Assembly: GCA_964017145.1 (NCBI GenBank)
Contig: OZ024840.1
Location: 3,844,001-3,908,000 of the forward strand
DNA length: 64,000 nt
Reading direction: 5' to 3'
DNA from: Agrocybe praecox
Taxonomy: Eukaryota > Basidiomycota > Agaricomycetes > Agaricales > Agrocybaceae
Below the pieces are notes generated by a model, which saw nothing but the letters and a program-made list of their open reading frames with translations, was not told the DNA's origin and ran no database searches. Numbering within the stretch: the first letter of the stretch is position 1; each line of letters starts with the position of its first letter. Of the stretch, positions 25,035 through 35,980 are shown piece after piece. The position numbers were made by a program, and so were the translations under genes.

Positions 25035-25345
25035 GTATTATCCCCTTGGGCCTTGACTTTCTTGGGCCTCGTCGTCTTCGTTGACTCCGTCAATACTGCG
25101 TTTCTTCGCAGCGCTGGTTGGATCGACGGTTCTTCGGCGTAATAGTCGTCATCATCATCTTCGTCGTCGAGGTTGTCGCCGTCAACTTGTGCGTTGGGCT
25201 ATGGAATACAGCAACATGAATAAAAGTCCAGAACGGTGACAAGGGGCCAACGTACGTTGCCAAGTGAAAGGTGGGTCAATCCATTCTGTCTCTGAAGATA
25301 AAGTTGATTTGAAAGTCTAACAGAATGAATATACATATATACAAT
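25035..25345 (-). pseudogene. Displaced 3' fragment of the acidic-protein gene
   Basis: On the minus strand this copies the last two exons and introns of the gene at 44932-45590, including the introns between them. The stop codon is lost: the intact gene reads AAG GCC TAA, this copy reads AAG GCC CAA. The coding part corresponding to SAAKKRSIDEV is still recognisable. It joins the decayed oxidase copy at its left (about 25020) and the Sel1 fragment at its right (about 25345-25370), so it lies inside array unit 1. Unit 2 has no equivalent at this position. Confidence 0.75.
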
Positions 25346-25439
25346 ACGCACACCCTCAACGTTATCCCCGACCCTCCTATCTCCCATACCCTCTCGCTCC
25401 ATCAATTCCTCCCCTCCACGGCCCCCCATCCCACCAAAC

Positions 25440-25790
25440 TCCTCCCCCTCCCTCGAAGCCCACAAGCACCTCGAGCGCAGAGCCAAACCCGAGCTCGGCC
25501 GCGCCTACGAATTCGCAGAGCTCTCCTGGCCATTCGACCCTGTCATGAGCGTGCGCTGGTACTCTGCAGCCAGCGAGAGTAGCGAGTCAGAGGCCGATAT
25601 GGCGCTGAGCAAGTGGTCCTTGTGTGGCTCGGCTGGTGCGAGTTTGTCTTCCCACAATGTGACAAGAGCAGGCTTCGAGAAGGACGAAGCTCTCGCGCTC
25701 GTCTTTGCGAAGGAAGCGGCGCGCAAAGGTCTCCCGAGCGCAGAGTTTGCCATGGGTCACTATGCAGAGGTGGGAGTTATGAGTTGGTGA
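25440..25790 (+). pseudogene. Sel1-repeat fragment, SKT5/CHS4-like
   Basis: The frame reads LGRAYEFAELSWPFDPVMSV, RWYSAASES, ADMALSKWSLCGSAG, then FEKDEALALVFAKEAARKG and LPSAEFAMGHYAEVGV. The alternation of A-x-x-LS-x-W, A-x-x-F-A-x-x-A and G-x-PSAEFAMG-x-x-x-E-x-G is the Sel1 repeat pattern of SKT5/CHS4-type chitin synthase activators. Only about two repeats are present, with a possible splice donor (GTGAGTC) right after. The rest of such a gene is not found downstream, so this is a fragment. The counterpart at 39680 has a stop codon in place of the Trp codon of LSKW. Confidence 0.65.
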
Positions 25791-26870
25791 GTCTTTGTTT
25801 CTGTCCTTTTCTTTTTTGTTCGCCCAACTGGTTTGCTTTCATGTTCTCGGAAACAATCTTTCTCTTTCTCTTCTCTCCCCTTTATATTTCTCTCCCTCTT
25901 CTTCTTTTCGCTGCATAAATGTACTATGGTGCACATTGCGATGCGATGCGTACCATATGAAGAAGAGGGAGAAAACGAACGAACGAACGAAAAGAGGGGA
26001 TGTGATACGATGTGAAGCGAGACGGATTTGAGACGGTGGTTCCAGGCTCAAGTCGAGGAGGGGTGGATTTGGACGAGGGGTTCTTTTTCCGCATTTTTTT
26101 CCCTCCAGATTTATCGATGCTCGGTGCTCATCGATGTTCATTCATTCATTCGTTTTTCCCTTCCCTTCCTTCTGCTTCTATTCTTCGTCGCGATGCGATG
26201 CGAATACATATGAACCTGAACCCTCGAGTCTCGAGTTTGAGGGTGGGGGTTCATTGGATTACACTGGATGGAAGGTCTTCTTTCCCTTCTTTCCGTTCTT
26301 CCCTACTCTCTCTTCCCTACTTTCTTTTGCCACGGGGACTTACACATATTCCGGAACCAACAGTACATGTAGTCGGCACATGTATTAGTTAAATATTACA
26401 GAAGGCGTCAACTCGGGCAAGGAGAATGTCGTCCTAATTATACTTTTTTCATTATATGACGATAGTGCACGGTGACTGGCGGACGGTTCTTGCCTGAAAG
26501 GGACGGTTCCGTGGGCTCTTAATCTTAACGGCCCGCAGAATATCTTCGAACAAGCCGAACACAGGAGAAAACAGAGGAGACTCTAAGATAGCGGGCGACG
26601 GTTTTTCAATCACCACACTTCTATAATAAAAGACACAGAAGAATGGTGAAAACAGAGAGAAAGCTCAAGGCGGAAAGAAGATCACCTGTCCTTAGGTGAC
26701 AGACAAGCAGATAAGTCGCTGCCGCAGTGAAAGCAATGTTATGCAAAAATATGTTCAATCCTAGATCAGATGAGCGCTTTATTCCCCTTGCACCTGCCAT
26801 GCTGTTCTAATTTGCTCCTTTAGCTGAGAAGCGCCCTAGAAAATGCAAAATTATCTCAGCCACGTCGTAA
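25791..26870. other. Non-coding spacer shared with array unit 2
   Basis: About 1.1 kb, pyrimidine-rich in the first half, with simple repeats (GAACGAACGAACGA near 25980, CATTCATTCATTC near 26140). It aligns with about 40050-41240. The many overlapping short ORFs reflect low complexity and are not kept between the two copies. No gene called. Confidence 0.6.
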
Positions 26871-26878
26871 ACTAAGGC

Positions 26879-28885
26879 TCCAACCATATAGTATACATAT
26901 ACTGAAATCAGAGTATGTATACGGATATGGTTTGTATACATGGGTTACTGTCAATATACGATATATACAGCTTGACTATACAGTTGTTGTAGGGTAAAAA
27001 AAAAATGCTACTTTTTATGAGAAATCTTCGGTTCATTAACATCGAAAAGGCCCGCTCTAATCCACGCCTTCGACAGCAGGGCTTCCTTTACGGTCTCTTC
27101 CTTTAGTGAGCTTCGTAAATCCGTACATATATGACGTGACCTAGAAAATGCCCGCTCGACAGATACACTGGTGGCTGGGATGGCGAGAAAATCACGCGCC
27201 ATTCGAGAAATGGTTGGGAAGGCTGCAGCGTGAGCCTGGGACATAGCGAAAGAATGTTTAGTACATATTGAATGGTTACGGGCACGGAAATATGTACCTT
27301 CCACCATAAAAGTGGATTTGCTGTCTGATTTTCGCCACGGCCACCGTCAAACCTCCAATAACGACGTAGCTCATCCTCTAATGCTTCTTTAGGATCCCGA
27401 GCAATGGTAGCATGGGCAACGTCGAACTGAAGGATATTAGAGAACCAGTCATTTCCAGATGACACTGAAGATGTGCGACTCGGTACTGCCTCGGGCACAG
27501 TACGATCCCCTCCACTGCTATTGGGGCCACTCGCATCATCGTGATAGGTCTGGGCAACACATTCGAAGAGTTCTTCAGCCTTTGTCACCGCTTCAAGTCC
27601 ATCGGCAGTGGTTGTGAACCAGCCGCTCCGGTAGTATGGATGTAACACTGAAGTTGGATGTTAGAAGATGATCCGAGTGATAAATAAGAAAGAAACATTA
27701 ACGGCGTACTTGTACCGAGCTTGTAATAATGATTTTCATCGGCCATTGCCTTATACTTCATGAGTTTCTCCAGTCCTGCAGCCGCTCCCTGCCTAATCTT
27801 GAGAGGAAAGCATACCCTATTCTCCAGTGCATTTTCGAAATGTTTTTTGAGAGCCTCATAGAGAGGTAACTTGTAAGACGTAAGGAATGGTTGGGCATTT
27901 TATTACTGACATTTGAGCCGTCGCATTCGTAAAGGGCTACGATAACATAAGAATTTATGTTAGATTAATGTAAAATATGAATATCCAAGTCATTATACGT
28001 ACCTCTAGAAAATCAGCGATTTGAGCAAGGAGGTCCCAGTCGGCCGGCTTCAGCATTACACCTCGCATGTCTGGTGCTTTTTCAAACACCCAGCTGTCAA
28101 TTGCCTTCAAGTAATAAGGTATTAATCACATTTGAATAAAGGGATCACATATAAAATAGAAATTCAGTCCACTCACATCTTTCAAAAGAAATCCTCGCCG
28201 TATCATTGCGTGGGTGTAATTCCAACGGGTTCGGACATCTCGGACCACCATTAGTCTTGTTTGACGTTCAGTTGCTGGATTTCCGCCATATTTTGCACGA
28301 CAAATTGTACGAAACTGAGAGCGACGTTGTGGCGAGGACACAATCTTGGTTGTAATAAAACGAAGCTGTAAAAAAGTAAGGTTTAGGGCTTAGGGTTTGA
28401 AGTTATTATTAGACTTACACGTTTCTATAAGGCTTACCGCAGCTTTATATATCTATGTAAAATAGCCTGGTCACACAATCAGTTTTCTTATATTTCTTTA
28501 ACGTGGTATGTAGGAATCCCAAATAAGATACAAATTTAACTTGTGATTACTAATTACTAATAATAATAATGTTACGGCGTGTGAGTTGCCGTTTGACCTA
28601 TTGTCTATCATTGTCCGTGGCTTTATCCCTCCTCCAAAAAAAAAAAGTTTCCATCAAGTACTCGACAAGTGACAAAACGTTCCCTATAGCGCGGCAGTGC
28701 GCGTCACAGCGCGTCACTTTCCCCTTGCCCCTGAGCGCTCTGCAACGGGATTTAAACCCAGATCGTCAAGTCCGTCTATCGATAGTTTGCTCTGCAAACC
28801 TCATAGACGGAGCTGTTACAGGTTTTTGCTCCGCAAACCTCACAGCCTCCCATTGACTCATAGACAGAGCTGTTACAGGTCTAGG
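26879..28885. mobile_element. hAT transposon relic inserted in array unit 1
   Basis: Unit 2 at about 41220-41260 has uninterrupted sequence (CAGCCACGCAGTAAACATGCC). Unit 1 carries about 2 kb at the same point, with GTAAAC on both sides (26873-26878 and 28886-28891). It encodes the C-terminal half of a hAT transposase on the minus strand. hAT elements make 8-bp target duplications; here only 6 bases still match, and I could not find matching terminal inverted repeats. Short direct repeats of GAGCTGTTACAGGT occur at the right end (28811, 28868). Confidence 0.65.
27008..28368 (-). pseudogene. hAT family transposase, 5'-truncated
   Basis: Exons on the minus strand still splice in frame: LRFITTKIVSSPQRRSQFRT, MVVRDVRTRWNYTHAMIRRG, later LEDELRRYWRF, and finally the hAT dimerisation (Dimer_Tnp_hAT) domain HAAAFPTISRMARDFLAIP, SVERAFSRSRHICTDLRSSL, KEALLSKAWIRAGL. 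This domain is diagnostic of the superfamily. The N-terminal BED zinc finger and the first part of the RNase H-like core should lie beyond 28368 on the minus strand. That sequence has no matching frame, so the enzyme is incomplete and presumably inactive. Confidence 0.8.
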
Positions 28886-28985
28886 TAAACATGCCTCAAA
28901 ATGCTTATAACTGATTGACGAGGTGGAAGGGGCCTACTTCGTTGAACATCAGTCGTTTCTCCTACCCGCAAACCATCATTGGAGG
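28369..28985. other. Right part of hAT relic and leader of the membrane gene
   Basis: About 600 bp without a supported gene. Positions 28886-28985 match the leader of the unit 2 copy (41245-41350), so the relic ends near 28885. A GGATTTAAACCC sequence at 28748 resembles a pol III B box only loosely. Confidence 0.4.
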
Positions 28986-30544
28986 ATGATTCTACTGCTT
29001 ATCCTTTACTTCCTTTCGGCGTATAGTCATGGGATTGCTGCCCCTGTGGCCCCATCTATCCACCCCAACGAATCCCCTTCATTCTTTGTCAGAGATACGG
29101 ATGTACCCGATCTGTCTCCTCGCAAGCGCGTCGAAATCATCTGGTCATGTTTTGCTACAATTCTCGCGGCGTCATGGATCGCTGTTCATCCCAACATGCC
29201 TGATCCTCAAGATTCTTCCCTGAAGAAAATATTGCGACGAGTCGAATTGATGTTGTGGGCAATCATCGCGCCAGAGTTGATCATTTACTGGGCTATGCGG
29301 CAGTGGCATGGGGCTCAGAGGATGGAAAGGGAGTTTTCAGGTAAGTGAAAAACATATATATATTGTTGGTTTTTGAGCTTACCTTAGCTTCAGCCTTACG
29401 GCGCACAGCCCGGGAAGCCATCAAAAATCACTCAAATCATCAAATGGAAAGTATTGACGAAGACTGGATGAAATATCTAAATGATTCTTTGGCAGACGGG
29501 GATCGTGCGACCGCTTTGCGCCGTATTGCAAATGATACATTTGAATGGACCACAACCCATGGGTTTTTTCTCCAGATGGGGGGCTTTGTTTTACACGAGA
29601 ACGGGGAACCAGAAACTATCCTTGGGTGGGAAAAACTACTGGAACTCTACACAGCGGGAAGAATTGATCATTCAAACATAACCAAAGCACGTATAAACGA
29701 CCACAGTAAAGCCGACTGGTTTGCAAAAGGCTTAGCATTTATGCAAATCGCTTGGTTTATTGTACTATGCCTGGCTCGTTTCTTTGACAGAAACCTAGTA
29801 CTGACTGAGCTCGAGCTGGTGACAGGCGCCCTCGCGGTTATGAGCTTAGTCATGTATTTTTTGTGGTGGAATAAACCCTTCAATGCAGAGATCCCAATCG
29901 TTATCGCCCTCTCTGCCAATCCAGAGTCGGGCACCTTGATCAATCATCAAGACGATGGTAAGTATTAATTTTGTTCACAATTGGCCTTCACCAACACATA
30001 TCCCGAAGAAAGGTTTTGGCTTCGTCTCCTAGACAGACTCCAGTCAATCATTACCCTACGTATATTCCTTCGAGTATGGGCAATACTCCAAAATGGCTAC
30101 ATCGATTTCCATGACCCGATTCTCCATCAGCGAAGTCCAATCACCTCAGTCCCAACTTTCTATTCTGTCGGACCTCAGTCGTCTCTTGCAAAGCGTCAAA
30201 TCGTATACACCACCTCCCTCATAGCTGCTCTTTTCGGGGCCATCCACTGTGTCGGATGGTCCACCATGATATATTTTTCTTCGCACACGGCCTCAACCCT
30301 GTGGAGAAGCTCGTCACTTATAATTGTTGCGACCCCTTCGGCGTGGACCTTTGTTTTTTACTCTAAAGAAAGTGTCAGTTTCATCAAGCACATTGGATTT
30401 ATAATTATACTAGTCCCCACCATTCCTCTATACATTTCCTCACGCGTCATCCTCCTCATCCTAGCTTTTATCGAACTTCGTCATGCACCCCCAGGAGCGC
30501 TGGCGAACATTCCGTGGGCCAACTCTATCCCCTTTATTCATTAG
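28986..30544 (+). CDS. Basidiomycete multi-pass membrane protein, copy 1 (484 residues)
   Basis: Three exons (28986-29340, 29394-29957, 30009-30544) give 484 residues. It begins with a likely signal peptide, MILLLILYFLSAYSHGIAAP. Helices follow: VEIIWSCFATILAASWIAV, LMLWAIIAPELIIYW, then the conserved cytosolic or lumenal stretch WTTTHGFFLQMGGFVL, and GLAFMQIAWFIVLCLARF, LELVTGALAVMSLVMYFLWW with WNKPFN. The C-terminal half has more helices (SLIAALFGAIHCVGWSTMIY, IPLYISSRVILLILAFIELR) and ends NIPWANSIPFIH. This set of motifs (PELI..W, THGFFLQMGGF, TELELVT, FLWWNKP) marks a family I recall as abundant in Agaricomycetes with no known function. It is not a recognised transporter. A paralogue is at 41351 in array unit 2. 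All splice sites are intact. Confidence 0.75.
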
Positions 30545-30636
30545 GGTGCACCTTCCAAGTTTCCTATCTTTCCGATCTGGATTCTGGTATACTATATTAG
30601 TACTTATACATTTTCTTCGCCTTCACCTCACGAAGT

Positions 30637-30751
30637 TCAACTTTTTAGGTCACCCGAAAATTAGCGACAAACCACGAGTTTGGGTTTTCAGGTCACCTAA
30701 AACTCTGAAATCATGGTTTTTCGCTAATTTTCGGGTGACCTAAAAAGTTGA
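30637..30751. mobile_element. Foldback MITE, 115 bp
   Basis: The two ends are inverted copies: an arm of about 40 bp from 30637 (TCAACTTTTTAGGTCACCCG...) returns in reverse complement ending at 30751, with about 2 mismatches. The short middle carries another AGGTCACCTAAAA copy. Array unit 2 lacks this sequence at the equivalent point (about 43060), so it is an insertion in unit 1. No target duplication could be fixed. Confidence 0.7.
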
Positions 30752-30781
30752 TGTTCCCAGGGTGCTTGTTGTTGTATTTTG

Positions 30782-31138
30782 ACTGCTCGTAATGCGTATT
30801 ATCTATACAAGGCATGCACCTCGCTTCGCTCCGGCACTAAAAATACAAATAAAATTTGGAGAGCATATGGCAAGAAGGACCTAGAGCATAGCCGTAAAGT
30901 GTAGGCATCAAAATGATACCAAAATCAAAGGAAAGAGAAGACACTGAAAAAGCATGATAATATCTATATAATAGTTCCAAATTTGACGAAGTAAAATGGA
31001 AAGATGGAGGGCAAAGGATGGCAATAACAAATACGTCATCAAAATGAGAAAAGGAGTGCAAAGAACAATAAGATTTACCTAAAGAGGTGCAAAAACAAAT
31101 AGGTACACACGAACTTGCGCGTTTGCTGAATAGTATAG
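30782..31138. other. Insertion of about 0.36 kb relative to array unit 2
   Basis: Sequence on both sides (TGTATTTTGAC, then ATAAGTAATATTTGTGAACTT) aligns with unit 2 at about 43060-43095, but this stretch is absent there. It is AT-rich. A minus-strand ORF overlapping it has no recognisable product. Neither terminal repeats nor a target duplication were found. Confidence 0.45.
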
Positions 31139-31383
31139 TAATAAGTAATATTTGTGAACTTGGTATCATATTCCGCATCGAAAAATTAAATAAAGGAATA
31201 TTGATCATTGAATACAAAATATAGACAACTGGAATTATTTTTTCCGTACAAAAGGTTCACAAAACAGATGTTTATGTCATATTGGAATTATTTTTCATGA
31301 TATAGTGTTAATACTACCAGGCACAATATTTAACTGATATGTTGAAATATAAAATACCAGACCAATACTACACATCGGAGTAT

Positions 31384-31396
31384 TACACAGGCGGAC
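31384..31396 (+). repeat. Left terminal inverted repeat of the three-gene element
   Basis: TACACAGGCGGAC. It matches the right end in inverted orientation at 10 of 13 positions, with the first eight bases identical. Confidence 0.6.
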
Positions 31397-31637
31397 GCTC
31401 AGCTTAGATTTGTTTAAGGCAAATAAAACTCCGATTTAACTGAGTCAAAAGCGTTGACAAATTCAAGTCTGACCTAAGCAAATCTCGGTACGCGATCGAT
31501 CGAAAAATGTTTGAACGCGGCTCAAAAAAAACTGGAAGCTCATGCAGCACAGTTATTCTGAAGTCCAGCTTCACATTATTTCAAACCTTCGCCTTCATTT
31601 CTTCTGCCTCTGAACTTTGCTTTCCCAGAAACTGACC

Positions 31638-34600
31638 ATGCCGCCGAAGCCGAACACAAAGTGTACGTTCATTTGATCCCATCGTTCGTGACGTCACACT
31701 CAACATGTCTGCTGTCAGATTGGGAACCATTCGCACAAAACGGCGAGACTTTCTATCGCTGTAAAGTGTGCCATTCTGGCCGCCTTATAGGTGCTAACAA
31801 AGTCAGACGCCATGAAGATACTCAAGCCCACCAAACTTTCCTTCCTGCATTTGAGGCTGCGCAGCCATCTGCACCAATTTCAGATACCCTTGCTCTTGAT
31901 GGACTGGCCCATCTCCTTAGTTCCTTCTCCGGCAATCCTAACCAGTCCCCATATCCTCCTGGGCATCCCTTACTTACTGGAGGCGAACAACGACTCCCTC
32001 AAGAACGGTCAATCTCACCACTGACTGGCGTCAATTGGAATTTAGATGACATAGGCGAAAATATGACGGCGGACCTGTCATATGAGGAACAACTCGCCCA
32101 GGACATTGCCCAACGCACCCTAGAGTTCCTCAATGGCGATATAAGTGAACCCGAAGACGAAAATCCTTACGGTATAGATTGTAGTAGTGACGATGACAAT
32201 GGTGCGCATTTTTTGACTTTTCGGGTACATAACCTACTGAACAACAACTATCACAGATGAATTAAATGACGAGGACTCCCTCTCGCCTGATAATGACGGC
32301 AATATCTCTCGAAAACGCCCACGAGGGAATAACACTGATCCTACCCTTGCTCGAGCTTGGTATCCGTGGCAGGATCGCATTGTAAGTCTTTATCTACGAT
32401 TTATCATGTTATCTTAGCTTTACATCTGTTACACAGACATGTTCCCTTGACATCCTCATGCATCTCCCTCGCTCAGTCTTCTCACGGAAGCAGCTTGATC
32501 TTTTCCTCTGGCTGCTTCGCGTTAATAAAGTCGATGATGTGCCTTCGGTGAAAACAATGACCACCTTAAACAAAACATTGCAAAATATGGTCGGGATTGA
32601 CACTATTGAATACAATGGAAAGATGGGCCACCGGTATCATGTCAACAACATTGGTCAAATCCTTGCTCAGGTGAGTTTCTCTTCCGTCAGATGTGTATCA
32701 AGCGGTCGACTGATATTGTACGCTCATAGGAAATGTGTAATCCACGTGTCCGCCAACACCTTCATTTCTATCCTGAAGACGCCGACGAGCATCTAAGCGA
32801 AGCGCGACAGGCGTCACGCTGGCTTCGGGAGCTTATTCCTGACGAAACGACCCCAATGATACGCCTTGGTCAGAATGACTACTATATCTACGAACCTGTG
32901 TTATTAACCAACGGCACATTCTGCATACCGTTTCGATGGTTCACGCGTGCGAATGCCTCAAATAAAAGTTCTCGTTTCTACTGTCGTGCATGGGAGATAA
33001 GACCAGATGGCCATGATGGTGATATCGGCTGGATCGTACATCAAGAGAATGAAATTGAAGTCAGCGAAAATCGGCTACTTTTGAATTTCCCCGACTTGTG
33101 CCAAAATTTCATGAAATATAATGTCCCTCATCCTAGTCAAATACTCGGTAAGGGTCCAAAATTCCTTTATAACAAGTTTACTTATGTTCTGTTCTCTTCG
33201 ACAGGCGTCTTCACTAGGGTCAATGATCCAGCCATCAAGAAGTGGAATTACACCAACCCTGTTCTCGGAAATCGCTGGCGCGCACTCGCAAAAGGTCACC
33301 GCACACTGGCCCTCCCACTATGGCTTTACTGCGACGATACCTCCGGCAACACTTCTAAAAAATGGAATGCACACAACAGCTTCCTTTTCACGCTCGCTGG
33401 ACTCCCACGTGAGCAAGCAGCAAAAGAATATAACATTCATTTTGCCTGTACATCAAACATAGCTCCGCCATTGGAAATGATGGACGGCGTGGTTGAACAA
33501 CTCGAGTATGTATTAGTTTTTGCCAGATATTAAACTCCAATGATTTAATATAATTCTAGAAATGCTCAACGAGATGGAATATGGGCGTGGGACTGCGTTC
33601 ATAAAGAACCGGTACTCATTTTCCCATCGGTTCTTGCACTTTTAGGAGATAACCCGATGCACAGTGAATTTGCCTGTCACATTGGATTGGCTGGCAAATA
33701 CTTTTGTCGTTGCTGCTGGGTCAAAGGCACTGATGCCCAGGACGCCGCAAATGATCCTGGACCTGCAATCAATGAATCACCCAGCGCCTCTCGTGCAAGT
33801 AGTCCAGCAAGATCAACAGCCGGAAGTATTGATAGTGGAGATAATCAACGACCACGATTTCGTGAGACCATGCAAGCCATGGTCTCGCGAATAACTGCAT
33901 TTGTTAAGGTACGGTCTGGTTCTCTTTTTTTTTTTTGGCCGAGTATTAAGACTTACATTTATCATACAGCGTGGCAAGCCGCGAACTAAAGATGAAACAC
34001 GTCAGACTCTTGCAGGATATTTCAACCGCGCGCAAGTCATTGGCAACAAGACCAAATTAAAAAGTGAACGTACAGACACTGGAATCAAGGATAAGATGCA
34101 GGAGTTCTTTCTCGAAAAACTCTTTGCATCGTATCAGAATAAACGTGGATCAATAAATGAGCGACAGGCCTTACTTGAAACTGCCGTAGCTCAACTTCCT
34201 GAGGATATAACCAGTCCTGTGTGGCGACTGAATGGTAATGTCTTGTTATTTTATAATAAATTACACAACTCTGACTATCTTTAGGTCTCGATCCTCATCA
34301 AGATACGCCCGTTGAAGTTTTGCATGTAGTCTTGCTGGGCTTCGTCAAATATTTTATATGTACGGTCAACGTTCAGCATAATTGTTTCAAACAAAGTTGT
34401 CAGGCGTCAGGTCTTCGTTATGTTTATCAGGAACGTGTTCAAACCACCAATACGACACCAGTCATTTCTCACACGGGAGATCTTCAGGATCTCGTTCTCA
34501 ACACGGCTCAGATGCGCGATGCAGCTTATGTGCAAAAATTCCGTATTCCTTCAACCCAACTCAATGAACGCAATGTTATTGAAGAGAGTGTTGCGCGAGT

Positions 34601-34850
34601 AATTAACCTACGCAAATCCGGTGCCGAGAAGTCAGCCAACATTCAGAAACGGGCACAAGAGCAGGAACGAGCAAGAGTAGTAAGTTCCTTGCCAGCACAG
34701 AGTTCTTCGCCCACAGTTCAGTCTGCCACTCGGTCAGTATTGGCCTCCGGAACTGTATCTTCAAGACAAGGCTTAGGAAGAGGACAAGGACGAGGCCAAA
34801 AGGCACGATTATTGCCAGGTGAAGGGGTTATAGATTTTTCTATGTTGTAG
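31638..34850 (+). pseudogene. CACTA/Tnp2-like transposase gene with internal deletion
   Basis: About nine exons splice in frame from the ATG at 31638 to the stop at 34850. Near the N-terminus is a zinc-finger-like CKVCHSGRLIGANKVRRHED. The core has ALPLWLYCDDTSGNTSKKWN, IHFACTSNIAPPLEMMDGVV and FPSVLALLGDNPMHSEFACH followed by IGLAGKYFCRCCWVKG. This layout (LYCDD, then LGDNP plus a Cys finger) parallels the D...D-finger pattern of Tnp2 transposases of CACTA elements; I infer the superfamily from that. After PVEVLHVVLLGFVKYF (34340) the frame passes directly to CTVNVQHNCFKQ and QASGLRYVYQERVQ, which I remember as the far C-terminal part of full-length relatives. Several hundred residues, probably including the last catalytic acidic residue, appear to be missing. 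The frame is kept, but activity is doubtful. Confidence 0.6.
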
Positions 34851-34867
34851 TATACATTACAAATGGT

Positions 34868-35698
34868 TTAATTTTTCTCTAATCTACCCTCCAATTCAGC
34901 TAATCTTGCGAGAAGTTGTCCATTGATAGCTTTGCAGGTTCTCAGTGTATCAATAGCTTGGCGTGCAAGATCAACCATAGACAAGAGGCATGTGCGAATG
35001 GCATCAGCACCAGCAGTTTCCGCGTTGCGTGAATGAATACTGCGACTTGTATCCGCAACGTTCTTCATCAGCTCAAAGGTTGACCATGTTGGGCGCGCAT
35101 TCAGGATGTCGTTAGCCTGACTGGCAAGATCGGCCATGGACCAGAGTGCTGCACGAATATTGTCAGCTCCGTCCGTTAATTCGTGATAGGAGACACCTGA
35201 AAAGACTTTTTTGAAAGCATTTGAGTCATCATTCATCACGTTCAAAGAATAAACAACGTACTCTTTTTGCTAAGATGTTCCGCTACTTCCTGCTCCTCTT
35301 CCGAGTCCATGTCACTGTCCTCGAAGATTTCGGAACTTCTCTCTTGGTTGTCTTCACTTTCTATAGACAAAAGTGTGCCCCCACGTGGAATGAATTCATC
35401 GCAGAGTGTGCGACTACTGCTGGAAGACGGCTGGAATATGCCAGATCCATTATATGGATTACCGAATGGCGAGCTACAACAATAAAGGTCAGTTTATGTG
35501 ATTAATTCAGATGGAGGGGTAATAGACTCACCAAGGCTCTGGTGAATCAGTTGGACACAAGTCACCACGATGATACTGTGTGGTATTCTTGTACTGAGGG
35601 GATGGTGTGCGATAGCAAAGAGGAGGTAAGGGGAATATTGATTGGCCAGCTTGAACACGATAGAGGACAAGAGTCTCCACCGCTGGTGTATCCATCAT
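34868..35698 (-). CDS. Element companion gene A: 235-residue helical protein, unknown function
   Basis: Three exons (35532-35698, 35262-35473, 34868-35196) splice in frame to 235 residues, starting MMDTPAVETLVLYRV. The middle is acidic (SEIFEDSDMDSEEEQEVAEH). The C-terminal half is helical and internally repetitive: ADNIRAALWSMADLASQAND and ADAIRTCLLSMVDLARQAID are two related copies about 50 residues apart, and the end is a leucine heptad-like LLARLAELEGRL, probably coiled coil. The gene converges tail to tail with the transposase gene (18 bp between stops), so it belongs to the element. No known family. A role as an oligomerising accessory factor is speculation. Confidence 0.65.
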
Positions 35699-35980
35699 GT
35701 TTGGCGGTGATGTGATGTGTGACGGTGGTGACGTGACGTCGGCACGAACTTTGATTTTGAAGAAGCAGGATCATGAACCGCAATGTTCAGCCATCTTTTA
35801 TACCGACTTTCCGCTATTTTGCCTCCGTTCACGAGGGTGCGGCGCGTAAATATCCAATCAACACAATGGGCGCGTCGTTTGTTTCAACAAGTCCAAACGC
35901 AGCAAAACAGCGGAAGGAGGGAGTTGGGTATAAAAGGCTGGCGGAAATTCAGTATGTGTCTTTCTTGTGCGATTGTCACC

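Larger units (their letters stand above)
24420..31350 (+). repeat. Array unit 1 (oxidase-like gene, Sel1 fragment, membrane gene)
   Basis: This stretch aligns by eye, with interruptions, to 38690-43260. Shared blocks are the leader TAATCTTAGCACAATG (24450), the oxidase-like gene, the Sel1 fragment, a pyrimidine-rich spacer ending near 26870, the membrane gene (28.9-30.5 kb) and a tail containing CAGATGTTTATGTCATATTG (about 31265). Relative to unit 2, unit 1 has gained a piece of the acidic-protein gene at 25035, a hAT relic at 26.9-28.9 kb, a foldback MITE at 30637 and a 0.36-kb insert near 30782. The two copies are clearly diverged but their order is preserved, as expected for an old tandem duplication. 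Confidence 0.8.

Noticed and set aside
28740..28770. GGATTTAAACCC as a possible pol III B box of a tRNA or SINE
   Set aside because: No A box at suitable distance, no cloverleaf and no 3' tail.
30837..31217. Minus ORF of 126 codons rich in Ser and Phe
   Set aside because: It crosses the insertion boundary in array unit 1 and is not kept in unit 2.
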